Origin: JAVVXB01 sp036651815
GTDB lineage: Bacteria; Bacillota; Clostridia; Christensenellales; CAG-138
Direction: 5' to 3'
Length of the DNA stretch: 64,000 nucleotides
Assembly: GCA_036651815.1 (NCBI GenBank)
Contig: JAVVXB010000007.1
Coordinates: 1 to 64,000 of the forward strand
Within the stretch, counting starts at the first letter, position 1. Each line of letters begins with the position of its first letter. The position numbers and the translations under genes were made by a program. Shown piece by piece: positions 8,194 to 16,448 of the stretch. The notes under the pieces were generated by a model. It had not been told where the DNA came from. It did not search any database and saw nothing but the letters and a program-made list of their open reading frames with translations.

Positions 8194-8848
8194 AACCAAC
8201 GCCCCTCACCGTCTCGATCAGTTTATGATCCTCAGTTTCGTGGATGCGGTCGCGCACATATCGCACATACACATCAACAATATTACTTTCACCCATATAA
8301 TCGTAACCCCAAACGTGATTCAGAATCTGTTCACGGGTGCGCACAGTACCTTGACTTTCCAATAGGAATTGTAGCAGGTCATATTGCAGCTTGGTTAAAG
8401 ATAGTACTTGTCCACCGCGTGTGACTTGTCGCCGTGCCGTATCCAGGATGAGATCTCCGGCGGTATACTGCTGTGTGCGGTGATTGTCAGGCATCGTCTG
8501 CCGCAGAACTGCGCGAATGCGCGCCAGTAGCTCCTCAATGTGAAAAGGTTTTGTGAGATAGTCGTTTGCGCCGATATCCAGCCCATTCACTTTGTCCATG
8601 ACGGTGTCGAGTGCGGTCAAGAGGATGACGGGGGTGTCGCGTTCTTTTCGTAACCGCCGCAACAGCTCAAATCCACTTAGATCCGGGAGCATTACGTCAA
8701 GGAGGATGAGATCAAAGTGTTCCGCCAGTGCAAACGCCAATCCCGTGCGGCCGTCCGCCGCAGTTGCGGTTTCATAGCCTTCGTGACGAAGCTCAAGCTC
8801 CAAAAAACGCGCGATGGCTGCTTCGTCTTCCACAATAAATATGCGCAT
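8171..8848 (-). CDS. OmpR/PhoB-family response regulator
   Basis: A 225-aa regulator with a receiver domain (1-118) and a winged-helix C-terminal domain (about 128-223). Acidic residues are VEDE at 6-9, the phospho-acceptor is Asp51 in LILLDVMLPD, the switch Thr is in LLTALD and the conserved Lys in YLTKPF. The DNA-binding domain shows LTKLQYDLLQFLLES and VDVYVRYVRDRI. It is the first gene of the kinase operon. A pair of 7-bp direct repeats with an 11-bp period upstream (8918-8935) looks like an autoregulatory binding site. Confidence 0.93.
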   Translation of the reverse strand: MRIFIVEDEAAIARFLELELRHEGYETATAADGRTGLAFALAEHFDLILLDVMLPDLSGFELLRRLRKERDTPVILLTALDTVMDKVNGLDIGANDYLTKPFHIEELLARIRAVLRQTMPDNHRTQQYTAGDLILDTARRQVTRGGQVLSLTKLQYDLLQFLLESQGTVRTREQILNHVWGYDYMGESNIVDVYVRYVRDRIHETEDHKLIETVRGVGYVIRENT

Positions 8849-8917
8849 CGCTCTCCACCGCCCTTTTTTTATTCACAGTGTACCCGATTCATCGCGAAAA
8901 ATAAAGGCAGAATGGAT

Positions 8918-8935
8918 ATTCTAACGCAATTCTAA
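8918..8935 (-). promoter_or_regulatory. Direct-repeat operator of the two-component operon
   Basis: ATTCTAA occurs at 8918-8924 and 8929-8935 (TTAGAAT read on the minus strand), two head-to-tail heptamers with an 11-bp period, the geometry OmpR/PhoB regulators use. It lies 70-87 bp upstream of the regulator start. Confidence 0.5.
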
Positions 8936-8981
8936 TGTTTTTGCTTCGCACCAGCGAACGCGTGATGGTATCATAACCCCC

Positions 8982-9031
8982 AAAAAACAGTCCGCCAACG
9001 GTAGACGCGATGCGTCAAATTGGCGGACTGT
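8982..9031 (-). terminator. Strong terminator of the SH3b-protein gene
   Basis: On the minus strand a 12-bp stem, ACAGTCCGCCAA (9020-9031) with its complement (8987-8998), carries a second inner GACGC/GCGTC stem and is followed by TTTTTT. It ends the 9127-10596 transcript before the two-component operon. Confidence 0.88.
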
Positions 9032-9063
9032 ATCCAATCAGAGACGTTTTTTTGCGGAGATAC

Positions 9064-9097
9064 AGCGAGTGGAACATTAGACAACGTTCCATTCGCT
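9064..9097. repeat. Second inverted repeat after the SH3b gene
   Basis: AGCGAGTGGAAC (9064-9075) and GTTCCATTCGCT (9086-9097) pair over 12 bp with one G-T wobble and a 10-nt loop. It has no T tract and sits between the stop codon and the terminator, so it may protect the 3' end of the mRNA. Confidence 0.5.
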
Positions 9098-9126
9098 ATC
9101 GATACGGGGAGAAAAGAAACGATCGG

Positions 9127-10596
9127 TCAGGCGGTGATTCCGGTGACGAGGCGGGGATTCATCGTCTGAACATACTTGGAGTGAATGTAGCCGATATATC
9201 CTTTACTGCCGGACGTATAGATAAACACCTTATCCCAACCATCGGAATACTCCTGCTCGACCAAGTAAACCTGTTCGCCGGAATTCATCCGTCCATAGAC
9301 TTCTGCTGATGTACTGGGCGTTGCGCGGACGATGACACCGTTTGTGGTACAGGTGCCCATGCCGGTGATGCAAGCAACGTTATCGGAGATCATGCGAGGC
9401 TGCGGCGCGGGAGCGGGTGCGGGCGCGGGCGTTGTCGAATCGGGTGCGGCAGTTGCGATGGGACGGGACCCAACATGGACATATTTTGCGTACACATAAG
9501 CATATTGATCTTTGTACCAGATTTTATACCAACCCTTGTGACTGGTTTCGAAAACGAGTTCGATTCGATCTTGATATGACAGCGTTCCCAACTTTTCGGA
9601 ACGGACGCTCTCGTCCGCACGCACATGCAGGATATTGCTGGTGACCCAGCCCGTATAGAATTTGGCAGGCTGCGTATCGAGACGAATGAGACTTGCGGCA
9701 ATATAGGCAATCTGGTCGTTGTACCATATTTCATGCCAGCCATTGGTTACGTTGGACTGGAGAACTTCCAAGCGCGTATCCTCATAGATGGTGTCGATGA
9801 TGTAGGTATCTTTTGTTGAAGGACCGGAGCGAACGTGACAACCATTGTGTATGCAAGTAGCCATCTGCTCAATGGTAGGTTTATCGGTGATCACGGGCGT
9901 AGGTGCTGCCGTGGTGCGCGGGTCCATGAGCGTAAGATAGGGCGAAAGGGTGTTGTAATCGAGCAGGACGCTCACAATTCCCATTTCACCAGTAAACAGC
10001 CATTCGATTCCGTCGTCGCGTACAACAAAATTGGTTAACTGATTGGCACTGAGCGTTTTTGCGGTGCCAAGAATGCTCTTGTCCATTTTCTTGATCTGTG
10101 CGGTCAATAAGGCAGATACGGCATCCGTGTGCGCACTGTCGATGACATTGGCAAGTGAGAGGGATTTGCCCGTTGACAGATCAAAGTTAAAGGTGTAGAT
10201 AATGTCTGTAACGGCATCCTTTCCATTGGCATTAAAGAGGCCAAATTCCTTGATGCCGACAAAACGATTTTCAAATTCGTAGGAATCATAATTGACTAGC
10301 AGCGTGGCGCCGTCCTGCGCTTGCTTTTCCATGGCTAGGAAGGTTGTGTTTGCCCAATCTGAAATTGCAATATTGATGGGTTCAACTTCACCCTGCGGAT
10401 AGAACAGTTCGCCGGTGAATCCGTTATGATCAGCGATGATGGACATTTCCATTCCGTAGTGGTATGTGTGCGCATCGGGCGCGGGAGCAGGAGCGGTACT
10501 TTCAGCGTAAGCGGTCTTCTGCAGTGCAGGTGCGGCGGCGTAAACAACGCTGAGCAGCATCATGGCGCAAAGAGAAAAAAGAATTGTTTTTTTCAC
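9127..10596 (-). CDS. Secreted protein with DUF3298-like domain and three SH3b domains
   Basis: A 489-aa protein starting at a GTG (VKKTILFSL) with GAAAGGA 10 nt upstream; the longer frame beginning 13 codons earlier has no such site. Residues 1-30 are a signal peptide ending about AYA. Residues 40-235 resemble the DUF3298/DUF4163 (PdaC-like) fold. Three bacterial SH3 domains follow at about 250-310, 317-381 and 412-480, each with the pattern xxLxVRxxPSTxxxxxGxL and GWxKIWYxxxxAYVxxxYV. A Pro/Ala linker (390-410) separates the last. SH3b domains bind peptidoglycan, so this is an extracellular wall-associated protein; no catalytic domain is visible. It is a single-gene transcript ended by the terminator at 8982-9031. 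Confidence 0.82.
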   Translation of the reverse strand: MKKTILFSLCAMMLLSVVYAAAPALQKTAYAESTAPAPAPDAHTYHYGMEMSIIADHNGFTGELFYPQGEVEPINIAISDWANTTFLAMEKQAQDGATLLVNYDSYEFENRFVGIKEFGLFNANGKDAVTDIIYTFNFDLSTGKSLSLANVIDSAHTDAVSALLTAQIKKMDKSILGTAKTLSANQLTNFVVRDDGIEWLFTGEMGIVSVLLDYNTLSPYLTLMDPRTTAAPTPVITDKPTIEQMATCIHNGCHVRSGPSTKDTYIIDTIYEDTRLEVLQSNVTNGWHEIWYNDQIAYIAASLIRLDTQPAKFYTGWVTSNILHVRADESVRSEKLGTLSYQDRIELVFETSHKGWYKIWYKDQYAYVYAKYVHVGSRPIATAAPDSTTPAPAPAPAPQPRMISDNVACITGMGTCTTNGVIVRATPSTSAEVYGRMNSGEQVYLVEQEYSDGWDKVFIYTSGSKGYIGYIHSKYVQTMNPRLVTGITA

Positions 10597-10716
10597 AGAT
10601 GAATGGTCCTTTCTATAATGGACGGATGATCGCATCCCTCCAATTGATCAGTGATACGGGGAGTCTTGACTTTTTCCAGATCGGATTGACTGCGGCGGCA
10701 GATCTGGGGAAACGGT

Positions 10717-11847
10717 TCAATCGTCAGTCGCCCGATGCAAAATCTGCTTGATAAAATCGGGTAAATATTCACGGCTGTACGCTTCCGCAAAATATTGAAT
10801 CAAGCGGGATAATAAAGGTGCGGTCTTATCGTGTAAGCTGTTTAATTTTGATAACATGGGGGGAAGGCTCTTGATGCCCTGATTGACGATGCCTTCCAGC
10901 GTGGTTGCGCCCGAAGCTTCCAGCACACCAAAAATCGTATCAATACAATCCGTGCGTTCTTGAATTGTTAATTCATCTATCCAACGGCTTAATACAGAAT
11001 TGATCAATTTTGTATTTTCAGAGAGGTCATCTTTGGTAAGAAAATGATTTCCAATAATTTGCCAGGACATTGCGTCGTGCTGCATGACGCCGGTCTGAGA
11101 ACTCTGCACGCAGCGATGAGGCTGCCGATGATGGAATAGCATGCCAATGAGCGATTCTTCCGGAACAAACATCTGCATACGCGGCAACATTATGTCAAAA
11201 CCCGGGGCTTGCAGCTGTTCCTCAGAAAAACCGGGACCATCGTTATTATAGATGCTGATGATGCGATTTTGAACCTTAGCTTCACAGTGGGTTGCCGCAT
11301 AGACCACAAGATTTCCACCCTTGGAATGGCCGCCAATGCGATATTTTCGCTTTGCTCCGCGCGTTGTTTTTTCGAGATAAGCGACCGCATCCACCTGAGC
11401 GGGAATCGTTCCGAGGGCAAGCGCACAGTCTTCCTTCCAGCCAACGAGGGTATCGTCGGTACCACGGAAGGCAACATAGATCGTTCCATCTGAAAGCCGG
11501 ATATGTATGGCCGAAAACTGTTCGTCCTTTTCATTGTCGATTGTATTGACATAGTAGCACAACTCAGCATGACGAAACCGGTCGCCGGCGGCCATTGCCT
11601 TGAGGACAAACGGAGCCAGATGAATCAATGATTTACCGTTTTCGACCTCATCCTCCGTGTGTCTGGCAAAAAATGCACGGTTGGCTTCCTCGACAGTAAT
11701 GGTGGCTTTGCTGGATAGACCGGGTACGATGTCACTAAAATCGACATAAGAAAGCTGGGAAAGCACGATGTTATCAACCTCGCAAAACGGATCAAGACAA
11801 AGCGGTAGATCGCCGCGCCAGTGCAAATAATCAATCATGGTTCCCAT
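10717..11847 (-). CDS. DUF2974 (Mbeg1-like) alpha/beta hydrolase
   Basis: A 376-aa protein of the DUF2974 family. It opens YLHWRGDLPL, then IHIRLSDGTIYVAFRGTDDTLVGWKED (split across strands 5-6) and the nucleophile elbow GGHSKGGNLVVYAA, with the catalytic Ser in GHSKGG at about residue 182. A conserved Asp/His region follows near YNNDGPGF and the GMLFHHRQPH segment. The family is annotated as lipase-like, probably cytosolic, with unknown substrates. No signal peptide is seen. The ATG lacks a close Shine-Dalgarno; an in-frame ATG three codons later is an alternative. It is a stand-alone gene. Confidence 0.85.
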   Translation of the reverse strand: MGTMIDYLHWRGDLPLCLDPFCEVDNIVLSQLSYVDFSDIVPGLSSKATITVEEANRAFFARHTEDEVENGKSLIHLAPFVLKAMAAGDRFRHAELCYYVNTIDNEKDEQFSAIHIRLSDGTIYVAFRGTDDTLVGWKEDCALALGTIPAQVDAVAYLEKTTRGAKRKYRIGGHSKGGNLVVYAATHCEAKVQNRIISIYNNDGPGFSEEQLQAPGFDIMLPRMQMFVPEESLIGMLFHHRQPHRCVQSSQTGVMQHDAMSWQIIGNHFLTKDDLSENTKLINSVLSRWIDELTIQERTDCIDTIFGVLEASGATTLEGIVNQGIKSLPPMLSKLNSLHDKTAPLLSRLIQYFAEAYSREYLPDFIKQILHRATDD

Positions 11848-12012
11848 ATGAGCAATGAATCTCGCTTCCTTATGGCAGAAATACCATTTTTTTCAGTATA
11901 TCATAAAATGCAGAAAACACGAAATTTTCGTTGGATTGTATGCACCGTGCTTGCATGCGTGTAACAACCCGGTAACAAATGATGCAAATAGGGCAGAGCT
12001 ATTAAGATTTTG

Positions 12013-12041
12013 TTGCGATATGGCATATGCAGATGTATAAT
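12013..12041 (+). promoter_or_regulatory. Sigma-A promoter of the PAS/GGDEF gene
   Basis: TTGCGA (12013-12018), a 17-nt spacer and TATAAT (12036-12041). The predicted start near 12048 leaves a long 5' leader before the ATG at 12275. Confidence 0.7.
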
Positions 12042-12107
12042 AAAATCATTATAATGAAACAAACAATATATGCGATGGAGTGGAATCATGATGTTTCCAT
12101 TCATAAA

Positions 12108-12137
12108 ATAGGAGCACTTGTTATAGGAGTACTTGTT
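12108..12137 (+). repeat. Tandem 15-bp repeat in the leader
   Basis: ATAGGAGCACTTGTT (12108-12122) is followed directly by ATAGGAGTACTTGTT (12123-12137), 14 of 15 identical. Each unit contains a Shine-Dalgarno-like AGGAG. Confidence 0.7.
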
Positions 12138-12274
12138 GCATAAGCAAGCCCGGCAGACAATTATAATCGGAGATGCCTTGAGTTGATGGGCGTAACATGG
12201 GTTACTGATGTACGAACGCATGCGGGGTAGTTGTGCTTACCGCTTTTCCTTAACAAATAACAGATCGGATCATT

Positions 12275-15253
12275 ATGAAAAGATTAAATATCTCAAAAAT
12301 ATTAACCATCATATTTTTTATAGAGTGTCTTTCCTCGTTGGTGATAGTTATATATGCGCTCTTTAAGCCTGTTTTGGTTACAGGACAGAACGTACCGATG
12401 GAACGGATCTGCACACCGGGGACAGTGCTTGGGGCAGTGCTGATGTTTTCACTGCTGCTGGTTCTGGCAACCCTGCTACTGCTGTTTTCGGTTCTTGTTA
12501 GACCACACCAGATTGCCTGCGGTCGAATGCTGTTTGTTAATCTTTCGTTATTCATATTGCTTTCGGCGGTTTGGCTGTTTTTAGAGAGTCCTGTGCCCTA
12601 TTTGATTATACCTGCAAAGGTCGCATCTTGGCTTGGCTCCTATTTTAGTTTTTATCTGATGCCGATCCCCTTGCTTTTTTTCACGAGAGAAATCTGTATT
12701 CATGAGAAAAAAGTGATCGATGTACTTGCAGCGCTGTTTATTCTCCACTACATCATCGCCTTTGTATATCTGGTTGTTATCGGATTAAGTATTCCACCGA
12801 CACTTCCGATACTCCATGGGTTGATAATGATTTCTGTGGCGACGTTAGTGGTTATCAACTGTATGGAGCTTTATCGATATAAAAACAAAGAGGTGACGGA
12901 TCTACTGATCGCAATCACAGCCTTTGCGATTTTTTCTGCTGCGGGTATTTTCCAGTTTTATATCCAAGATCAGCACGGATATATTCCGATATACATGGGC
13001 GGACTGCTTATATTCATTCTCATACTGGTGATTGGAACCGTACGCCGCATGCTTGTGAGCTTATCCAAGGCCAAGCGTTTCGAAACAATTGCAGATTCTA
13101 TTCCGAGCGGAATTATCCGCGTAAAAAATGACGAACGCCTAACCATCACCTACGCGAATGCTGCGTACTATCATATCTATGGTCTAGCATCAGAACACGA
13201 AGCCAAGCGCACTGGAATGCTTTACGCCGATAAATTTATGTTGGAGGAGCAGAAAAACCAGTTTCTGCAAACCTGCAAACGAAATATTGCGGATGGTATT
13301 GCTCAGTTTGAAGTGGAGACGCGGGAACAGGACGTCAACGGACGGGAAATTTGGATATTGAATCGCATGGACTATCAATCGGAAACCAACGAATTCTTTT
13401 GTTCCATGATCGATATCACCGACCGTAAAAAGCTGGATGAACAACTGCGCATTCAGGGGGAAGAGTATCGGATTGCGGTGGCGCAGAGCGAAAAATATAT
13501 TCTTCGCTATGATATTCAAACCAAGACAATTTATCAACAGCAGGCTGCGGCTGCCGTGTTCGGGGTTACGGAGTGCATTCCCAATATACCCCAAAATGCC
13601 ATTGTAAAAGGGTTTATTGCGCCGGAAAGTTCAGCAGCCTACTACGAGTTTTTCGAGGCCATGCAGCGCGGCGAAGCACAGGGGAGCGCGGTCATCCGCA
13701 TGATGGATGCAATGAAGGGCGATTATTCCTGGTTTCATGGAGATTTTACAACAATATTTGGCGATGATGGTCAGCCGCAGCATGGAATTGTCTCCTTTTA
13801 TGATATCACGGAACTGCGCGAGAAGGAACTGGCTTATGAGCGAATCCGTCAGGATCTTCTAAGCGTTCCGCCTGCGGAGATTACAGCCTTTGATTGCAAT
13901 TTGACACGGGATAAGATTGACAGCATCAACGGACAATTACTGCCGGTGGCAGACAACAATGGTGATCTGACTTTCAACGAACGGACGCAACACAACATTG
14001 CCTTCATACATCCGGCAGATCGAAAAAAGTATGCTGCACTAATGAATCGGGAGCATTTACTCAACGATTTTGAAAAAGGCGTTTCCAGCCATTGCTTTGA
14101 TTATCGGCGTATCATTACGGGCAAGGATTATCGTTGGATTCAGACGACCATACAACTTGTGCAGTATCCGGATTCCGGGGAAGTCAAGGCCTTTGTTGTG
14201 GCGCGAGATATCGATGAACAAAAGCGCGCCAGCTTGATGATCATCGAGCGATCTAAAAATGACGCGCTGACCGGCGTGCTCAACAGAACCGCCTTTCAAG
14301 AGCAAGTGGAGAATCTATTGCAGGATACCGAACTGGGCGAGCAACATGCGTTTGTGATGATTGATATCGATAATTTCAAACAGATCAATGATAAACTGGG
14401 GCATGTTGTTGGCGATCAGGTGCTCATTACCGTTACAAAAAATCTAAAATCTATGCTCAGGGAAGGCGACCTCATTGGGCGTATTGGCGGGGATGAATTC
14501 ATGATCTGCTTGAAAAACATCCCATATGACGATGTAATCGAAAAACGTGCGCAGCTTATTTGTCAGATTCTTTCCGTACTGCCAGATGCGGACGTTCATA
14601 TCTCCGGCAGTATCGGAATTGCTATGTATCCACGGGATGGTTATACATTCGAAGTGCTGTATCAAAAGGCGGATATCGCCATGTATCAGGCAAAGGAACG
14701 TGGCCGTAATCAATATGTGTTCTACCGTGCAGATATGTACTCGGAAGTGCACGAAATTGCAAATTCACCAATTGATCAGATGCAAACGGATAGATGGAAA
14801 AACGAAGAATGCAAGGAGCATGCGGAGATTCTTCACGAGAGTGTTCGCTTGCAAAAACTGCAGGAGGAAGCGGAACGTTATCGTTTGATTTCAGACGGAA
14901 TGGGGATGATTACGTTTGAATGGAACATCGAGAACGGAGAATTTAGCAAGGATGCGGAACTAGATCATTATGTTTTGGGTACCCAGGATCCTGCTAAGAT
15001 CTTTTTGAATCAAGGGGATTTGTCGGCGGTACATCCAGAGGATGTAGCTCAGATGACGGATGAATTGTTTCAACCGCTGGAACACGGGGCGAAGCGGGCA
15101 GAAGTTACGGTACGCCTTAAGCGAATGGATGGATGCTATGACTGGTGTAGGCTCGGGGCGATTTTGGTTCGTGACGACGAGGGCAATCTGCTCCGCGCGA
15201 TTGGTACAATTGTCGTTCTGAAGCAAGCTGAATGCACTGGTCAAGAAGAGTAG
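12275..15253 (+). CDS. 7TM-PAS-GGDEF-PAS diguanylate cyclase
   Basis: A 992-aa signalling protein. Residues 8-255 contain about seven membrane helices like the histidine-kinase 7TM sensor domain. Three PAS domains follow (about 268-385, 390-510, 520-655), each closing with an FYDITE/DITDRKK/ARDIDEQK-type PAC motif. The GGDEF domain (about 660-825) has an intact RIGGDEFMI active site, preceded by REGD five residues upstream, the RxxD inhibitory site, so it is expected to make c-di-GMP and to be feedback-inhibited. A further PAS domain (about 875-985) lies after GGDEF. No EAL domain is present. The Shine-Dalgarno before the ATG is weak. The signal sensed is unknown. Confidence 0.9.
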   Translation: MKRLNISKILTIIFFIECLSSLVIVIYALFKPVLVTGQNVPMERICTPGTVLGAVLMFSLLLVLATLLLLFSVLVRPHQIACGRMLFVNLSLFILLSAVWLFLESPVPYLIIPAKVASWLGSYFSFYLMPIPLLFFTREICIHEKKVIDVLAALFILHYIIAFVYLVVIGLSIPPTLPILHGLIMISVATLVVINCMELYRYKNKEVTDLLIAITAFAIFSAAGIFQFYIQDQHGYIPIYMGGLLIFILILVIGTVRRMLVSLSKAKRFETIADSIPSGIIRVKNDERLTITYANAAYYHIYGLASEHEAKRTGMLYADKFMLEEQKNQFLQTCKRNIADGIAQFEVETREQDVNGREIWILNRMDYQSETNEFFCSMIDITDRKKLDEQLRIQGEEYRIAVAQSEKYILRYDIQTKTIYQQQAAAAVFGVTECIPNIPQNAIVKGFIAPESSAAYYEFFEAMQRGEAQGSAVIRMMDAMKGDYSWFHGDFTTIFGDDGQPQHGIVSFYDITELREKELAYERIRQDLLSVPPAEITAFDCNLTRDKIDSINGQLLPVADNNGDLTFNERTQHNIAFIHPADRKKYAALMNREHLLNDFEKGVSSHCFDYRRIITGKDYRWIQTTIQLVQYPDSGEVKAFVVARDIDEQKRASLMIIERSKNDALTGVLNRTAFQEQVENLLQDTELGEQHAFVMIDIDNFKQINDKLGHVVGDQVLITVTKNLKSMLREGDLIGRIGGDEFMICLKNIPYDDVIEKRAQLICQILSVLPDADVHISGSIGIAMYPRDGYTFEVLYQKADIAMYQAKERGRNQYVFYRADMYSEVHEIANSPIDQMQTDRWKNEECKEHAEILHESVRLQKLQEEAERYRLISDGMGMITFEWNIENGEFSKDAELDHYVLGTQDPAKIFLNQGDLSAVHPEDVAQMTDELFQPLEHGAKRAEVTVRLKRMDGCYDWCRLGAILVRDDEGNLLRAIGTIVVLKQAECTGQEE

Positions 15254-15282
15254 TAACAGAATTGAATGGGTTAACGGAGCGC

Positions 15283-15325
15283 CACTTGCAGATGCTGGCG
15301 TAGAAAGAAGCGCAAGTGATACGCC
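15283..15325. repeat. Interlocked inverted repeats downstream of the GGDEF gene
   Basis: CACTTGC (15283-15289) pairs with GCAAGTG (15312-15318), while GGCGTA (15297-15302) pairs with TACGCC (15320-15325). The two stems interlock, so they are either mutually exclusive or a pseudoknot. Further hairpins follow (a GGCAAGC/GCTTGCC pair near 15342-15410), giving a possibly structured transcript up to the terminator at 15438. Confidence 0.4.
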
Positions 15326-15437
15326 GCGCGGGTTAGGCATTTACAGGCAAGCAATACCATACGTGTGCATACTCGGTTCGATTGAGTGCTCTGGCAGATT
15401 TGCTTGCCGGTGAATATTGTAGTAAAATAATAGTATG

Positions 15438-15480
15438 ACGTGCCGGTGCGGAACAAACCCGTCTGCCCAGGCACGTTTTT
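15438..15480 (+). terminator. Stem-loop with T tract before the HAD gene
   Basis: ACGTGCC (15438-15444) pairs with GGCACGT (15470-15476), followed by T residues to 15480. It could end the GGDEF transcript or attenuate the HAD gene, whose ATG is 41 nt downstream. Confidence 0.6.
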
Positions 15481-15520
15481 ATGTGCGGTAAAAACCGCGA
15501 TGGAATGGGAGAATAACGAT

Positions 15521-16366
15521 ATGAAAACGATACCTTATCAACTGATTGCTCTGGATTTAGATGGGACGCTGCTCAATGATGAAAAACAGATATCTGCAGT
15601 CAACCGAAAGGCGTTGCAGATGGCCTACGATGCAGGGCTGGTTATTGTACCATCCACGGGACGATTTTTTGAGGGACTGCCCGAGGTTGTGAAGGAGGCG
15701 GCGTTTTTGCGCTATGCGATCACGATCAATGGCGCGGAGATTTATGATACCGCAACCAAACAGGCGCTGCATCGTGCGGACATGTCCCTGTCCAGTGCGG
15801 AACGTGTGTGGGATTATTTTGAATCGTTGCCAGTGATCTACGACTGCTATCAGGATGGCTGGGGTTGGATGCAGCAGGATATGTATGATCGTGCGGATGC
15901 GTTTGTGCCTGATGAAAAAATGCGGTGTACGATGAAGAGGCTGCGCACGACACTGATTGATTTTCGTACAGAGATGCATGCACGAAACAAAACGGTACAG
16001 AAGACGCAAGCCTATTTTCAGGATTCGAATGTGCGAGCAAGGGTGCTGGATGAGATGCCGCTCCTGTTTCCCAATTTGGAAATCTCCAGCGCTGCTTCGA
16101 ACAACGTTGAGGTCAACAGCAACGAAGGAACAAAGGGGAACGCACTGTGTGTGCTGTGCAAACATCTGGGCATCTCGATGACACAGGTGATTGCCTTTGG
16201 CGACGGAAGCAATGATATCAGTATGCTGCGTACCGCCGGGATGGGGATTGCTATGGGGAATGCCGTTACTGCCGCCAAGCAGGCTGCACGCAGGACAACG
16301 TTAAGCAACAATGAGGACGGCATTGCTGCCGCGCTGAAAGAACTGATGCCAACGCTTTTTTTATAG
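15521..16366 (+). CDS. Cof-type HAD-IIB phosphatase
   Basis: A 281-aa HAD-superfamily hydrolase. Motif I is LDLDGTLL (residues 11-18), motif II VPSTGRF, motif III the Lys in NEGTKGNAL and motif IV FGDGSNDISML. The cap inserted between motifs II and III is of the C2B type, as in Cof/YidA sugar-phosphate and flavin-phosphate phosphatases. GGGAG lies 9 nt before this ATG; the longer reading frame has no start signal. Activity is expected on small phosphorylated metabolites in the cytoplasm, but the substrate cannot be told from sequence. It is convergent with the VanW gene. Confidence 0.88.
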   Translation: MKTIPYQLIALDLDGTLLNDEKQISAVNRKALQMAYDAGLVIVPSTGRFFEGLPEVVKEAAFLRYAITINGAEIYDTATKQALHRADMSLSSAERVWDYFESLPVIYDCYQDGWGWMQQDMYDRADAFVPDEKMRCTMKRLRTTLIDFRTEMHARNKTVQKTQAYFQDSNVRARVLDEMPLLFPNLEISSAASNNVEVNSNEGTKGNALCVLCKHLGISMTQVIAFGDGSNDISMLRTAGMGIAMGNAVTAAKQAARRTTLSNNEDGIAAALKELMPTLFL

Positions 16367-16380
16367 GAGAGATTACAACC

Positions 16381-16432
16381 AAACAAAAAAAGGCTGCTCT
16401 TGTACAATTTGCAAAACCGTACAAGGACAGCC
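16381..16432 (-). terminator. Terminator of the VanW gene
   Basis: On the minus strand a long stem (GGCTGTCCTTGTAC with its complement, 16392-16432, one mismatch) is followed by TTTTTTTGTTT. It sits between the convergent HAD and VanW genes. Confidence 0.88.
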
Positions 16433-16448
16433 CCGAATGAGATACAAA

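Larger units (their letters stand above)
11848..12274. other. Long leader region of the PAS/GGDEF gene
   Basis: This 427-bp region has no gene. It holds a sigma-A promoter (12013-12041) and a tandem 15-bp repeat (12108-12137) within a leader of roughly 225 nt. I looked for the conserved core of cyclic-di-GMP riboswitches and did not find it. Confidence 0.55.

Noticed and set aside
12048..12274. Cyclic-di-GMP riboswitch in the leader of the GGDEF gene
   Set aside because: The conserved GEMM core sequences are not present.
15283..15325. Classical H-type pseudoknot at the interlocked repeats
   Set aside because: The last connecting loop would be one nucleotide across a 7-bp stem, which is sterically unlikely; alternative pairings are a safer reading.
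15374..15398. tRNA T-arm-like hairpin (ACTCGGTTCGATTGAGT)
   Set aside because: The closing base pair next to the loop is G-G and no acceptor, D or anticodon arms surround it.
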